Shown: positions 8,526 through 17,693, numbered from the stretch's first letter. The stretch: DNA of 64,000 bases from Dyella choica (GCF_003977665.1 NZ_RYYV01000006.1:248001-312000); one strand, 5' to 3'. The notes: generated from the letters alone by a model not told the origin. A program made the numbers and translations.

Positions 8526-9812
8526 TCAATGCGGCCGCTGCTCCGCAAACGAATACACCTGGTCCGCCCATTGCGTTGCCGCGAAATACGCGCTGGCCAT
8601 CTTACGGATGTCCTGCGGCTGCATTTGCGCGCCCCTGAGGTCGCCGGCTTCCCAGGCGTAGACCTGTTCGAGCAGCGGTGCGAATGGACCGCGTTCTTCC
8701 ACCAGCGCATCGCGAATCTCCGGCGCCAGCGGCAGATGACTCAACACGAATTCCATCGGCGCGCACAGCAGCGTATCGAGCAATGACAAGAGCCCTGCCA
8801 TGAAGGCCATTTCCTGTTGCCCGGCCGGCATACCTTGCGCGAGCTTCTCGCACATGTGCGCGCGGATCAGCGCGGTGCGCAGTAGCTCCGGCGGGCGATC
8901 GTCGGTGCTGGCCAGCGACATGGTGTAGATCCAGTTGCGCAGGCGCGCCACGCCGAAGAAGATCGCCGCCTGCTGGATCGACTTCAATTGCCGAGGCAAT
9001 GCGAAGTAGGCGGAGTTCACACAACCCAGCAACTTGTAGCTGAGCACCGCGTCGTCACGGATGATTTCGCCCAGTTCCACCGGACCGGCGTTGCTGTCCT
9101 GCAGGGCGCCCATCAGGCGCAGCATGCTCAGTCGGCTGGGGGTGAGTACGGGTACTTCGATCTGCTGGGGTACCAGCAGATGGCGACCCTGGATCGCCTG
9201 GAACGGCAGCGCCCTGCAGCGCGCGTAAGTGGCGTGGTCGTCGACGTTGCCGGCGATCACGCCGATTCCTCGCTCGAACAATTGCCGGCTGCGAGTGGCC
9301 AGCGTATCGGCGTCAAGCGCCTTGGCATCGAGGCGCACGTAGCTCGCCAGTCGCAGCAGTGGCTCCAGCGGGCCGTGCGGTTCGCTGGAGGCGGGATCGA
9401 GGTCGCCGAGGTCCAGTAGCAGCGGGCACTTGCGCAAGGCGAGTTGCTGCAGGCGCGGCAGTACTGCCGCATCGCGCACGTGGATCGGATGCATGATCAC
9501 GCCCAGGCGCGGCGTATGCGCCAGGATGTCGGTCTCTTCCAGTAGCAATTTGCGCGGCAGGCGCATGAATGCGCGGTTGCCGCGCACCAAACGGGTGATC
9601 GCGCCGTCGGTGATGCCGGAGAGCACGCCGCCCACCAGCGTGGTGTCGGCATCGGTGCCGGCGCCCTGTCGGTAAAAAACGAGTTCGTAGGCGAACAGCT
9701 CTTCCTCGAGGTCCAGCATCGGACTACGCACCACCGGCAGCAGCATGTCGCTGAGCACGTTGCCGTCGTTGTTCGAGGGCCTGGTCGCCGATTCAACTGT
9801 ACTCGTCATCAT
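8526..9812 (-). CDS. Degenerate EAL-HDOD (YuxH-type) signalling protein
   Basis: The 428-residue protein has an N-terminal EAL-like domain (about 25-210) joined to an HDOD domain (about 225-400). The position of the EAL motif reads ELV (FAYELVFYR), and the DDFGTG and other metal-binding motifs are not recognisable, so phosphodiesterase activity is unlikely. The HDOD part has the usual family helices, such as IRDDAVLSYKLLGCVNSAYF. Proteins of this architecture act as regulatory scaffolds and are linked to motility in several bacteria. It lies downstream of flgM and flgN on the same strand with a 78-bp gap after flgN, so it may be transcribed from the sigma-28 promoter of flgM. Confidence 0.85.
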   Translation of the reverse strand: MMTSTVESATRPSNNDGNVLSDMLLPVVRSPMLDLEEELFAYELVFYRQGAGTDADTTLVGGVLSGITDGAITRLVRGNRAFMRLPRKLLLEETDILAHTPRLGVIMHPIHVRDAAVLPRLQQLALRKCPLLLDLGDLDPASSEPHGPLEPLLRLASYVRLDAKALDADTLATRSRQLFERGIGVIAGNVDDHATYARCRALPFQAIQGRHLLVPQQIEVPVLTPSRLSMLRLMGALQDSNAGPVELGEIIRDDAVLSYKLLGCVNSAYFALPRQLKSIQQAAIFFGVARLRNWIYTMSLASTDDRPPELLRTALIRAHMCEKLAQGMPAGQQEMAFMAGLLSLLDTLLCAPMEFVLSHLPLAPEIRDALVEERGPFAPLLEQVYAWEAGDLRGAQMQPQDIRKMASAYFAATQWADQVYSFAEQRPH

Positions 9813-9890
9813 GGCAGGGGTACCAAACTTGAGGGTGAAGCGAGTGCTACGAGCCGGTCGCCTGCAGGCAGCACGATCGGAGAAATTCGT

Positions 9891-10337
9891 CTATGCCTGC
9901 GCGAGCTGTACGGACCGGTGCGCCTCCCGCAGCGATCCGTTCTGTCCGTAAGTGCGCTCTTGCGTGGCATTGCCGGTAAGCACGGCAAGCGCGCGCCGTA
10001 CCTGTGTCAGGCGCTGGCCCACCAGCGCGCCGTTGTGTTGATTCTGGTCGCGGCAAACCGCCAGCGATTTCAGCAATTCCTGCCATCGCGCCTCTACCTG
10101 TTGCGCGGCTTCGGCCGAAGTACTGCAAAGGTGCAGGCGTTCGACGTCAAGCTGTTCGAGCCGGCGCATCAGCATCTGCTTGGCTTCGCCGGCGCGGTTG
10201 AGCGCTTTGGCGTCGGCGACGTTGAGCGCTTCGCGTTCTTCGTCCAGGACGGCAATGAGCTGCGAGGTGGTCGCACCCATTTCATCCAGGACGGCGCGCA
10301 GCGCGGCACCGAGTTCAGCCTGCAGGTTCGGGCTCAT
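9891..10337 (-). CDS. flgN: FlgN, export chaperone for hook-associated proteins
   Basis: The 148-residue protein is almost entirely helical and charged, matching FlgN in size, and follows flgM as in most flagellar systems. FlgN binds the C-termini of FlgK and FlgL and takes them to the export gate. The first helix (LGAALRAVLDEMGATTSQL) and the long heptad-rich middle fit the family. It is separated from flgM by 12 bp and is probably in one transcript with it. Confidence 0.85.
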   Translation of the reverse strand: MSPNLQAELGAALRAVLDEMGATTSQLIAVLDEEREALNVADAKALNRAGEAKQMLMRRLEQLDVERLHLCSTSAEAAQQVEARWQELLKSLAVCRDQNQHNGALVGQRLTQVRRALAVLTGNATQERTYGQNGSLREAHRSVQLAQA

Positions 10338-10349
10338 GGCATCGATTTC

Positions 10350-10661
10350 TTACTTCTTGCCGCCGATCTGGCCTTCCAGCGAAACGAGCTTGCTGGCGAT
10401 GGCGTGCGGGTCGACCTTGTAGGTGCCGGTGGCCAGGGCATGTTTGATCTGCTCCACCTTCTGGGTATCGATCGGCGCGTGGGCACTGCTCGCCTGCTGC
10501 AGGGCACGGGCCGAATCGGTCAGCTGCACGCTGTCGCTGGCCTGCGTGGCCGGGGAACCGGCGGAGGGCGCAGCCGTGGTGGCCTGCGCGGCGCCGTTTT
10601 CCGCGCTGGTCGTCGTAAGCGGGAGTTGCGGCAAGCCGTTGGACGAGATTGTGGTGTTCAT
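10350..10661 (-). CDS. flgM: FlgM, anti-sigma-28 factor
   Basis: The 103-residue protein has a low-complexity, disordered N-terminal half and a C-terminal sigma-binding region: VQLTDSARALQQA followed by IDTQKVEQIKHALATGTYKVDPHAIASKLVSLE, the conserved FlgM pattern. The start at 10661 (MNTTISSNG) is chosen because the sigma-28 promoter at 10697-10723 lies between it and the next upstream ATG region. FlgM holds FliA inactive until it is exported through the finished hook. Auto-control of flgM by sigma-28 closes the feedback loop. Confidence 0.92.
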   Translation of the reverse strand: MNTTISSNGLPQLPLTTTSAENGAAQATTAAPSAGSPATQASDSVQLTDSARALQQASSAHAPIDTQKVEQIKHALATGTYKVDPHAIASKLVSLEGQIGGKK

Positions 10662-10696
10662 GGTTCTTGGCGTTCTCTCGATATGCCTTACGGGGG

Positions 10697-10723
10697 GTAT
10701 CGGCATCCTCCCGGAAAACTTTA
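10697..10723 (-). promoter_or_regulatory. sigma-28 (FliA) promoter of flgM
   Basis: On the minus strand the -35 box is TAAAGTTT (10723-10716), identical to the enterobacterial consensus, then exactly 11 nt, then GCCGATAC (10704-10697), seven of eight matches. Transcription would start near 10690, about 30 nt before flgM. This is the best sigma-28 site in the window. Confidence 0.88.
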
Positions 10724-10772
10724 AGGGCTAGCTCAAAGGCCGATCGCCTGAAGTATGTCGATTCGTACCCGC

Positions 10773-11555
10773 TTAGGGGAGGGCCTGCACGCGGCCTTCC
10801 CCGATCACTACGCCGTTGACGATCCGGCCGGAGTTGTCATTACGGACCCTCAGGCGGGCGCCGGTGTCCCCGCCGTCCAGGGCCATGCCCCGGGTTCGCA
10901 CCTGAATGCCATCCAATTGCGCGACCAGCTCGACCTCCTCGCCGGAATGCACGGTCTGGCGGCCGTTGAAGTCCCCCGGTTCCAGCACCACGCCGGCGAT
11001 CAGCGGCCGGCCGAGCGAATGGCCCAGGATCTGGTCAAGGCTTTCGATATAGCCATAGCCTAGCCGTGCCACGTCGCGCTCCTCGGTGCGCACATCGCCG
11101 GCGGCTGGCATGTCGCCACGTGCCAGCGGGTGGTTGGTGACCAATACGTTGCGGAAAACCTGCATCTGCACCGGCACCTGTATGGTCCAGCCCTTCGCGT
11201 CGGGGCAGCTCACCGCTACGGCCACGCGCGAGGGCGTGCCCTGGCGTGCAGGCAGGCGCGTTTGCAGCGCCTGCGGACAGGCGGCCAGGTGCAGGCGTGG
11301 ATTGAGCGGGGTGGGCACGATGACGACGCGGCTGCCGGCCGTACCATATTGCGCGCGGACGGCCTGTTCGGCGGCGGTTCGCAGGTCGGCAGCAGTGGTA
11401 TCGGCGTGGGTGATGCTGGCGAATGCCAGTAGCAACGTCGCGGCGAACGCCGCCCGTGTAGGCTGGGATGGCAATCCCAGCTTTCTTCGTGGTCGGCTGA
11501 TGCTGGGATTGTCATCCCAGCCTACGCGCTTCGATTGGGCGCGCATGAGCATCAT
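10773..11555 (-). CDS. flgA: FlgA, periplasmic P-ring assembly chaperone, with repeat-encoded leader
   Basis: The C-terminal two thirds match FlgA, including a SAF-like region ([19 protein letters not shown]) and the terminal [21 protein letters not shown] stretch. FlgA assists FlgI polymerisation in the periplasm. The ATG at 11555 overlaps the stop of the preceding methyl-accepting gene (ATGA), suggesting coupling. The signal peptide core [17 protein letters not shown] comes only after residue 34; residues 11-33 are encoded by a complete family A palindromic repeat at 11458-11525. TTG at 11474, inside the repeat, would give a normal-length leader and is a possible alternative start. Confidence 0.88.
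   Translation of the reverse strand: MMLMRAQSKRVGWDDNPSISRPRRKLGLPSQPTRAAFAATLLLAFASITHADTTAADLRTAAEQAVRAQYGTAGSRVVIVPTPLNPRLHLAACPQALQTRLPARQGTPSRVAVAVSCPDAKGWTIQVPVQMQVFRNVLVTNHPLARGDMPAAGDVRTEERDVARLGYGYIESLDQILGHSLGRPLIAGVVLEPGDFNGRQTVHSGEEVELVAQLDGIQVRTRGMALDGGDTGARLRVRNDNSGRIVNGVVIGEGRVQALP
11458..11525. repeat. REP-type palindromic pair (family A), copy 2, inside flgA leader
   Basis: Inverted 24-bp units at 11458-11481 and 11502-11525 with a 20-bp spacer, same family as at 1402. On the minus strand the whole element lies in the open flgA frame and contains no stop in that frame. Confidence 0.9.
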
Positions 11556-12862
11556 GCCCCATCGCCCGCCAGGATCGCCGCCAACTGGCTGTTGATCAAT
11601 TCACGCTCGCTCTCCAACTGGTTGGACATCTGCGCCGCCAGTTCGAATTTCCCGCTGCCGAGCAATTCCATGAAGGTTTCGCCATGCTCGCGCAAACGCG
11701 CGGCGGATTCTTGCAGGCTCGCGCTGGAAGCATGGCTGCCCCGCCGCGTGGCAAGCCGGTCGATGCTGCGCTTCAGTACCTCGGTGTCGAACCAGCGCCG
11801 GTCCAGCGACGTGGGCTCCTGCAGCGCCAGCTCCATGCTCTGGCGCAAGCCGGTCACCGATTCGCGCACGGTCAGGCTGAGGCTGGCGATGTCGCCGCCG
11901 CTTTCGCCTTCCAGCCAGCCCAGGCACAGGCGATGGGCCAGCGCCGCGGCGCGGCCCAATGCCTCGCCGTGACGGCGCGTTTCGTATGCGCGGCGCTGCA
12001 AGGCACCCAGCGTCGCTTTCAGAGTAGTGGCGCGCACCTGCGAGGCGTCCTGGCTATCGCGCAGCGAACGCAGGCGTCCGCCCGCGTCCTGCAATGTTTC
12101 GCTACCTTGCTGCAAGCTGCGCTCGGTAGCCGTGACGCCAGCCTGAGCGCGTTCGAGCCGTTGCAGGCTCTGCTGCACGTTGCCGTTCATCTGCAGCGAG
12201 AATTCGCCGATCGAACTGGTGACCGTTTCGATTTCCGCCGTGGCGTGGGCGGTTTTTTCCGCCAGTTGTTTCACTTCGTCGGCGACCACGGCAAAGCCGC
12301 GGCCGGCGTCGCCCGCGCGTGCTGCTTCGATGGCGGCGTTTAGGGCGACCAGATTGGTCTGGTGGGCAATGTCCTGCACGCTGGTGGTGAGCGCGCGGAT
12401 CTGCGCCACCTGCTCGGTCAGCAGGCTCTGGCTCTGGTTCATGGCGGACAGCGCGCTGCGCAGCAGGCGTAGCTGGCCGTTGAGCTCGCTCACATTCGCC
12501 GCGCTCTGCTCCCCGGCCCCGGTTGCCTGCTCGATGCAGCTCTGGGCCTGCAGCAAGCTGGCCGACATCCCGGCGCTGCCATCCGTCAACTGTCCGACGC
12601 TGTCACGGCTTTCCCCGATCGATTGCTCCAGCGCGGACTGCTCGCGGTGCACGGTCTGCGAATGAGTCAATACCAGGCTCTGTTGTTCCAGCGACTGCAG
12701 GGCCACCGCTGCCGGCGCGCGCGGCGCAAGGCGCGCGAACATCGGTGCGAGCAAGTTGGCCGCGGCCGGATGCTTGCGGCTGAGCCGTGCGACTTCGGCC
12801 TCGTTCCCGGCGAGTGCGGCTTGGATCAGGACGGCCACGGGCTGGCTGCGGATCAGGCTCAT
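11552..12862 (-). CDS. Soluble methyl-accepting chemotaxis-type signalling protein
   Basis: The 436-residue protein has the conserved MCP hairpin tip with [19 protein letters not shown] and [18 protein letters not shown], which binds CheW/CheA. No transmembrane segment is present, so it is a cytoplasmic receptor. The N-terminal ~60 residues and the C-terminal ~150 residues match no sensor domain I can name. The frame is open to an ATG at 13006, but the start at 12862 is chosen because a sigma-28 promoter (12894-12920, minus) lies inside that extension, giving a transcript beginning near 12888. The stop overlaps the flgA start. It is divergent from cheV. Confidence 0.88.
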   Translation of the reverse strand: MSLIRSQPVAVLIQAALAGNEAEVARLSRKHPAAANLLAPMFARLAPRAPAAVALQSLEQQSLVLTHSQTVHREQSALEQSIGESRDSVGQLTDGSAGMSASLLQAQSCIEQATGAGEQSAANVSELNGQLRLLRSALSAMNQSQSLLTEQVAQIRALTTSVQDIAHQTNLVALNAAIEAARAGDAGRGFAVVADEVKQLAEKTAHATAEIETVTSSIGEFSLQMNGNVQQSLQRLERAQAGVTATERSLQQGSETLQDAGGRLRSLRDSQDASQVRATTLKATLGALQRRAYETRRHGEALGRAAALAHRLCLGWLEGESGGDIASLSLTVRESVTGLRQSMELALQEPTSLDRRWFDTEVLKRSIDRLATRRGSHASSASLQESAARLREHGETFMELLGSGKFELAAQMSNQLESERELINSQLAAILAGDGA

Positions 12863-12893
12863 AGACAAAAGCGTTCCGTTGATGGGTTTCCAG

Positions 12894-12920
12894 ACATCGG
12901 CGGGAAAAGTCGAAAGTTGA
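12894..12920 (-). promoter_or_regulatory. sigma-28 promoter of the soluble methyl-accepting gene
   Basis: On the minus strand: -35 TCAACTTT (12920-12913), 11-nt spacer, -10 GCCGATGT (12901-12894). Transcription would start near 12888, 26 nt before the gene. It is back to back with the cheV promoter. Confidence 0.72.
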
Positions 12921-12965
12921 GGAAGCAAAGCGTGTGCCACAGCTTTTTTTACATAGGCAGACGCC

Positions 12966-12992
12966 TCAAGTCGGCTGCCCCCCAGCCGATAG
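12966..12992 (+). promoter_or_regulatory. sigma-28 promoter of cheV
   Basis: The -35 box TCAAGTCG (12966-12973) and the -10 box GCCGATAG (12985-12992) have the exact 11-nt spacing. The expected start near 12999 is about 25 nt before the cheV ATG. Confidence 0.82.
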
Positions 12993-13023
12993 ATGCATGT
13001 CTCCATCGCTATCCAGGAACTGC

Positions 13024-13947
13024 ATGAGCACCGCCACCCTGCTGGACAGCGTGGAAAGCCACACCCGGCTGGCCGGTCACAATCGCGTGGCGATGCTGCT
13101 GTTTCGCCTGGGCGACCGGCAACTGTTCGGCATCAACGTGTTCAAGGTGCGCGAGGTATTGCGCAAGCCGGCGATGGAAAAGCTGCCGGGCATGCACGTA
13201 TGGCTGGCGGGGAGTTTCGACTACCGCGGAAAGACCATCCCGGTGATCGACCTAGGGCTGGCGATGGGCTATCCGCCGCTGGTCGAGCTGGCTAGTGCGC
13301 ACGTGGTGGTCACCGAGTTCAGCCGCTCCATGCAGGGTTTCCTGGTGGCGGATTTCCAGCGCATCGTGCATTGCAGCGGCGAATCGCTGGAAGCGCCGTC
13401 CGCGGCGCTCGGCTTCGGCAACCGTGTCAATGCAGTGAGCCGTATCGACGGCCAGCTGATGGCGGTGATCGACGTGGAGCACGTGCTCGCCAGCATCGAT
13501 GACACGGTGGCAGAGATTTCGCCGCATCTGCAGCAGGCAGGACAGCGAAACCCGGGTTTGTGCCGCATCATGGTGGTGGACGACTCCGTCGTCGCGCGCG
13601 GGCGGCTGATCAACCTGTTCAAGCAAATGCACATCGACTGCGTGATTGCCCAGGACGGGCAGGAGGCCCTGGATTTGCTCTCCAACATGGCGCAAGGCGA
13701 TGGCGAAAGCGTTGCGCTGGTGGTCTCCGATATCGAAATGCCACGCCTGGACGGTTATGCCTTGACGCGCGCGATTCGCGAAACCCCCGCGTTGCGCCCG
13801 CTCAAGGTGGTGCTGCATAGCTCGCTCAGCGGCATATTCAATGAAGCGCTGGTGCGCGAAGTCGGCGCCGACCGCTTCATCGCGAAATTCCAGCCCGATC
13901 TGCTGGCGATGACGGTGCTGGAACTGATGGGTCCGTCAACAAATTGA
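13024..13947 (+). CDS. cheV: CheV, CheW-receiver coupling protein
   Basis: The 307-residue protein joins a CheW-like domain (about 20-165, with [13 protein letters not shown] and [16 protein letters not shown]) to a response-regulator receiver domain (about 178-307, [14 protein letters not shown], phospho-acceptor Asp in [13 protein letters not shown]). CheV couples receptors to CheA and adapts the signal by phosphorylation. The ATG at 13024 is preceded by CAGGA and follows the sigma-28 promoter, so the upstream frame extension to 12934 is rejected. It precedes the flgB operon by 192 bp. Confidence 0.93.
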   Translation: MSTATLLDSVESHTRLAGHNRVAMLLFRLGDRQLFGINVFKVREVLRKPAMEKLPGMHVWLAGSFDYRGKTIPVIDLGLAMGYPPLVELASAHVVVTEFSRSMQGFLVADFQRIVHCSGESLEAPSAALGFGNRVNAVSRIDGQLMAVIDVEHVLASIDDTVAEISPHLQQAGQRNPGLCRIMVVDDSVVARGRLINLFKQMHIDCVIAQDGQEALDLLSNMAQGDGESVALVVSDIEMPRLDGYALTRAIRETPALRPLKVVLHSSLSGIFNEALVREVGADRFIAKFQPDLLAMTVLELMGPSTN

Positions 13948-14082
13948 CGGTGGATTCGCCGCGGCGCTGATGTCGGGAATCCGTCCTTAGCGCGCCGGTA
14001 TAACGTCGCATGCCTTGCGCGCGCGCCGCGCACATGCGCGAAAATGGCTGTGCCATGCGGTTTTCATCGCATCGGCAAACGG

Positions 14083-14098
14083 TGGCATGCAACTTGCT
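14083..14098 (+). promoter_or_regulatory. sigma-54 promoter of the flgB operon
   Basis: TGGCATGCAACTTGCT: the -24 GG (14084-14085) and -12 GC (14096-14097) are separated by the required 10 nt, and the sequence matches the TGGCAC-N5-TTGCT consensus with one change (T for C). The start would be near 14109, about 31 nt before flgB. FleQ is the likely activator. Confidence 0.85.
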
Positions 14099-14139
14099 CA
14101 AACACCTCGCAGGCGGCTATCGCCGCGGGGGTTCATGGC

Positions 14140-14553
14140 ATGAGCAACATTCTCGACAACGTGTTCGGCTTGAGCGGCCAGGCGCTGGATGTATGGCAGC
14201 GCCGTTCCGAAGTGATCGCGTCGAACATCGCCAACGCCGATACGCCCAACTACAAGGCGCGTGACGTCGACTTTCGCGAGGTACTGCAGCAAGCGAGCGG
14301 CGAGGACGATGCTTCGAAAATGCTGGAACCGCGCACGCCGACGCCAGGTCAGGTCGCCGCCACGAACCAATCCTTGGACGCCTTGAAATACCGTGCGCCG
14401 CTGCAGCCGAGCATGGACGGCAATACCGTCGATGCACAGGTCGAGCAGTCCGCGTTCGCCAGCAACATGGTGCATTACCAGGCCAGCCTCAGCTTCATCA
14501 ACGGCACGATCCAGCAGTTGCGCCTGGCCATCAATGGTGGAGGACAAAACTGA
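14140..14553 (+). CDS. flgB: FlgB, proximal rod protein
   Basis: The 137-residue protein shows the FlgB pattern: N-terminal ALDVWQRRSEVIASNIANADTPNYKARDVDF and a C-terminal helix HYQASLSFINGTIQQLRLAI, both needed for coiled-coil packing in the rod. Start 14140 (MSNILDNVF) is chosen over the upstream ATG at 14044 because the sigma-54 promoter at 14083-14098 lies between. The stop overlaps the flgC start (TGATG). First gene of the rod/hook operon. Confidence 0.95.
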   Translation: MSNILDNVFGLSGQALDVWQRRSEVIASNIANADTPNYKARDVDFREVLQQASGEDDASKMLEPRTPTPGQVAATNQSLDALKYRAPLQPSMDGNTVDAQVEQSAFASNMVHYQASLSFINGTIQQLRLAINGGGQN

Positions 14554-14981
14554 TGTCCCTGATGAAGGTTTTCGATACGGCCGGGTCCGGCATGGCCGCC
14601 GAATCGCTGCGACTCAACACCGTCGCCAGCAACCTGGCCAACGCCAACAGCGTAAGCAGCAGCCCCGATACCGCCTACAAGGCGAAGGAGTTGCTGTTTG
14701 CTCCGTTGCTGCAGCAACAAGGCGGCCCCGCCGCAACGACCGATTCCACCAGTGTCGGCGTGCACATGGCGGGTGTGACCGAAAACCAGCAACCGGTGGA
14801 ATCGCATTACGAGCCGGGCAATCCGATGGCGGATGCGAATGGCTTCGTCTATGGCAGCAACGTCAATCCGATCGACGAGCTGGTGAACATGATTTCCGCG
14901 TCGCGTTCGTACCAGAACAACGTGGAAGTGATGAACACCACCAAGCAGTTGATGCTCAAGACCATCAGCCTGGGCAGTTGA
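14553..14981 (+). CDS. flgC: FlgC, proximal rod protein
   Basis: The 142-residue protein has the typical rod N-terminus (FDTAGSGMAAESLRLNTVASNLANA) and the C-terminal motif SASRSYQNNVEVMNTTKQLML. It builds the proximal rod with FlgB and FlgF in the periplasm and is exported by the flagellar type III system. The start codon shares its A with the flgB stop, so translation is coupled. flgD follows after 2 bp. Confidence 0.95.
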   Translation: MSLMKVFDTAGSGMAAESLRLNTVASNLANANSVSSSPDTAYKAKELLFAPLLQQQGGPAATTDSTSVGVHMAGVTENQQPVESHYEPGNPMADANGFVYGSNVNPIDELVNMISASRSYQNNVEVMNTTKQLMLKTISLGS

Positions 14982-14983
14982 GC

Positions 14984-15661
14984 ATGAATGCCATTAGCAC
15001 CTTCAGTCATTCCGTCTCGGGCCTGAGCCTTACCGGCAGCACGGTAACCAGCACGCCGAGCGGTACGAGCATGACGCAGTCGGATTTCCTGCAACTGCTG
15101 ACCACGCAGCTGAAGAGCCAGGATCCGACGAAGCCGATGGACAACTCGCAGATGGCCGCCGAGCTGGCACAGTTCGCCCAGCTCGGCACGCTGCAAAACA
15201 TCCAGAGCGGCCTCACCGGTTTGAGCAGCAATCTCAGCAGCGACCTGCAGACCTCGCAGGTGCTCAGCTCGGCAAGCCTGGTCGGCCGCCAGGTGCTGGT
15301 GCCTTCCAGCACGCTTGCCTATAGCGGTAGCACGGTAAACGGCGCGGTGAACGTGAGCACCGCGAGCGACGTGGTCGTCAGTATCAAGGACAACAGCGGC
15401 AACGTGGTCAACACCATCGATCTGGGGCCGCAGCAGGCCGGCCTGGCGCAGTTCTCATGGAACGGCAAGGACAGCAGCGGCAACGCCGTAGCCAGCGGCA
15501 CGTACACGATCTCGGCCAGCAACGGCGGACGTAGCGCGCTTCCCACGTACGCGGCCGGCGAAGTGACCGGCGTCGGCTATGGCGGCAGCGGCACTGGAAC
15601 GTATTTGCAGGTAGCTGGCATTGGCGGCGTGCCGCTGGGCCAAGTGGTACAGATCAACTGA
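14984..15661 (+). CDS. flgD: FlgD, hook cap (hook assembly scaffold)
   Basis: The 225-residue protein has the FlgD N-terminal domain (DFLQLLTTQLKSQDPTKPMDNSQMAAELAQFAQL in outline) and a C-terminal FlgD Ig/tudor-like part around QFSWNGKDSSGNAVASG. It caps the growing hook and is lost when the hook is complete. The start 14984 (MNAISTFSH) lies 2 bp after flgC; the longer frame from 14393 lies inside flgB/flgC and is rejected. Confidence 0.94.
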   Translation: MNAISTFSHSVSGLSLTGSTVTSTPSGTSMTQSDFLQLLTTQLKSQDPTKPMDNSQMAAELAQFAQLGTLQNIQSGLTGLSSNLSSDLQTSQVLSSASLVGRQVLVPSSTLAYSGSTVNGAVNVSTASDVVVSIKDNSGNVVNTIDLGPQQAGLAQFSWNGKDSSGNAVASGTYTISASNGGRSALPTYAAGEVTGVGYGGSGTGTYLQVAGIGGVPLGQVVQIN

Positions 15662-15710
15662 CGCGCAGGCTTGTCGCCGGCATCGTCATCATCCAGGGGG
15701 TAGCAAGAAC

Positions 15711-16937
15711 ATGGCACTCAATCAGGCGCTCAGTGGCATCAATGCGGCCCAGTCGCAGTTGAACGTCATCTCCAACAACATTGCCAATGCGGGCACGGTG
15801 GGTTTCAAAGGCTCCACCGCCCAATTTGCCGAAGTCTACGCGGTCACCGGCCTCAATCTCAGTTCGGTGGCCGTGGGCAGTGGCGCTGAGCTCACCGACG
15901 TCGCCCAGCAGTTTTCACAGGGCGACCTCGAAACCACCAACGGCAGCCTCGACATGGCGCTGAGCGGCAATGGCTTCTTCATCGTCAACAACGGTACCGG
16001 CAACCAGTACACGCGCGATGGCGCGTTCCATGAGAACGCCGCCGGCTACGTGGTGACCGCAGACGGTTCCAATCTGCAGGTTTATCCGCCGAACCCAACG
16101 GGTGGCTTCAACACCAGCACGCTGACCAATCTGCAGCTCAACACGGCGCAGAGCGCGGCAACGCCGACCAGCACCATCACGGTGAGCTCGAACCTGCCGG
16201 CGGGCGCCGCGGTGCCGGCCAACACCCCCTTCAATCCGACCGATTCCACCACCTACAACAATGCCTCGACCCTGACGGTGTACGACTCGCAGGGTGGTTC
16301 GCACTCGGCAACGATCTACTACGTCAAGAGCGCCAACAACAGCTGGAACGCGCACCTGTACATCGACGGCAACAGCGCAGGTACGGCGGCGATGAACTTC
16401 AGCACGGCCGGCGCGCTGGTCACGCCGTCCAACGGCAATCTCAGCTTTACGCCGGTGCCGCCGACCAATGGTGCCAGTTTCCCAGCCACCATGACGTTGA
16501 ACGTGACCAACACCACCCAGTTCGGCACCGCCTACGCGCCCGGCACCATCAACCAGAACGGCTTCCAAGCCGGCGTGCTGGACAACGTCACGATCGGCAC
16601 TGACGGCGTTGTCACGGCGATCTATTCCAATAACCAGACCAGCCAGCTGGGCCAGATCGCGGTGGCCAACTTCGCCAACTTGCAAGGCTTGCAGCAGATC
16701 GCGAACAACCGCTGGGTGGGGACGCAATCGTCAGGCACCGCGGTGCTGGGGACGGCCAGCGTCGGCCAGTTCGGCAACATCGAGCAGGGCCAGTTGGAAA
16801 CCTCCAACACCTCTGACACCACCGCGCAGCTGGTCAACATGATCCAGGCGCAGCAGGACTACCAGGCGAATTCACAGATGCTCGGCACGGTGAACTCGTT
16901 GTCGCAGTCGCTGTTCCAGGCCGTCTCCCGCGGGTAA
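15711..16937 (+). CDS. flgE: FlgE, hook protein
   Basis: The 408-residue protein carries the flagellar rod/hook N-terminus (LSGINAAQSQLNVISNNIAN), the GFKGSTAQFAEV segment, a central hook domain rich in Thr, Asn and Gly, and the C-terminal NMIQAQQDYQANSQMLGTV helix. It polymerises into the universal joint. The ATG at 15711 is preceded by a GGGGG tract 10-14 nt upstream; the frame extension to 15621 overlaps flgD and is rejected. Confidence 0.95.
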   Translation: MALNQALSGINAAQSQLNVISNNIANAGTVGFKGSTAQFAEVYAVTGLNLSSVAVGSGAELTDVAQQFSQGDLETTNGSLDMALSGNGFFIVNNGTGNQYTRDGAFHENAAGYVVTADGSNLQVYPPNPTGGFNTSTLTNLQLNTAQSAATPTSTITVSSNLPAGAAVPANTPFNPTDSTTYNNASTLTVYDSQGGSHSATIYYVKSANNSWNAHLYIDGNSAGTAAMNFSTAGALVTPSNGNLSFTPVPPTNGASFPATMTLNVTNTTQFGTAYAPGTINQNGFQAGVLDNVTIGTDGVVTAIYSNNQTSQLGQIAVANFANLQGLQQIANNRWVGTQSSGTAVLGTASVGQFGNIEQGQLETSNTSDTTAQLVNMIQAQQDYQANSQMLGTVNSLSQSLFQAVSRG

Positions 16938-16952
16938 TCGAGTCAAAAGCGC

Positions 16953-17693
16953 ATGGACCGTCTCGTCTACATTGCCATGACCGGAGCCACGCAGACCATG
17001 CGTGCGCAGGATGCGGTGAGCCACAACCTGGCCAACGCATCCACCGTGGGCTTCAAAAGCGAGCTGAGCGCATTTCAAAGCGTGCCGGTGCTCGGCCCGG
17101 GCGCCAACACACGCATCAATGCGGTGGCTCAAGGCGTGGGACAGGACCAGGCGCAGGGATCGATCCAGCACACCGGCCGTCAGCTTGATGTCGCGGTGAA
17201 CGGCCCGGGCTGGATCGCGGTACAGGCGCCGGACGGCAGCGAAGCCTACACACGTGCGGGCGATCTGCAGCTCGGCGCCGACGGCAGCCTCAGCGACGCG
17301 CGCGGCAATCCGGTGATGGGCGCGGCGGGTCCCGTCACTGTTCCCGACAGCGCGCAGATCGCCATCGGCAAGGACGGCACCATTTCGACGGTACCGAAGG
17401 GACAGGGGCCCGGCACCATCGCCGCAGTCGGACAGATCAAGCTGGTCAATCCGGACCCCACGCAGATGGCTGAGGGCGCCGATGGCCTGATGCACATGAA
17501 CGACGGCAGCTCCGCCGATGCCGACAGCACGGTGACGTTGACTTCGGGTGCGCTGGAAGCCAGCAACGTCAACCCCTCCACGGAACTGGTGAAGATGATC
17601 TCGCTGTCGCGCCAGTACGAAATGCAGGTGCGTTCGCTCAAGACCGCCGAAGACGACGCGGACGACAGCACCAAGTTGCTGCAGAACAGTTAA
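16953..17693 (+). CDS. flgF: FlgF, proximal rod protein
   Basis: The 246-residue protein begins MDRLVYIAMTGATQTMRAQ, the FlgF-type N-terminus, contains HTGRQLDVAVNGPGWIAVQ (rod domain) and ends in NPSTELVKMISLSRQYEMQV, all conserved in the FlgF/FlgG family. It is exported to form the rod section between FlgC and FlgG. It follows flgE by 15 bp and precedes flgG by 20 bp. Confidence 0.95.
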   Translation: MDRLVYIAMTGATQTMRAQDAVSHNLANASTVGFKSELSAFQSVPVLGPGANTRINAVAQGVGQDQAQGSIQHTGRQLDVAVNGPGWIAVQAPDGSEAYTRAGDLQLGADGSLSDARGNPVMGAAGPVTVPDSAQIAIGKDGTISTVPKGQGPGTIAAVGQIKLVNPDPTQMAEGADGLMHMNDGSSADADSTVTLTSGALEASNVNPSTELVKMISLSRQYEMQVRSLKTAEDDADDSTKLLQNS

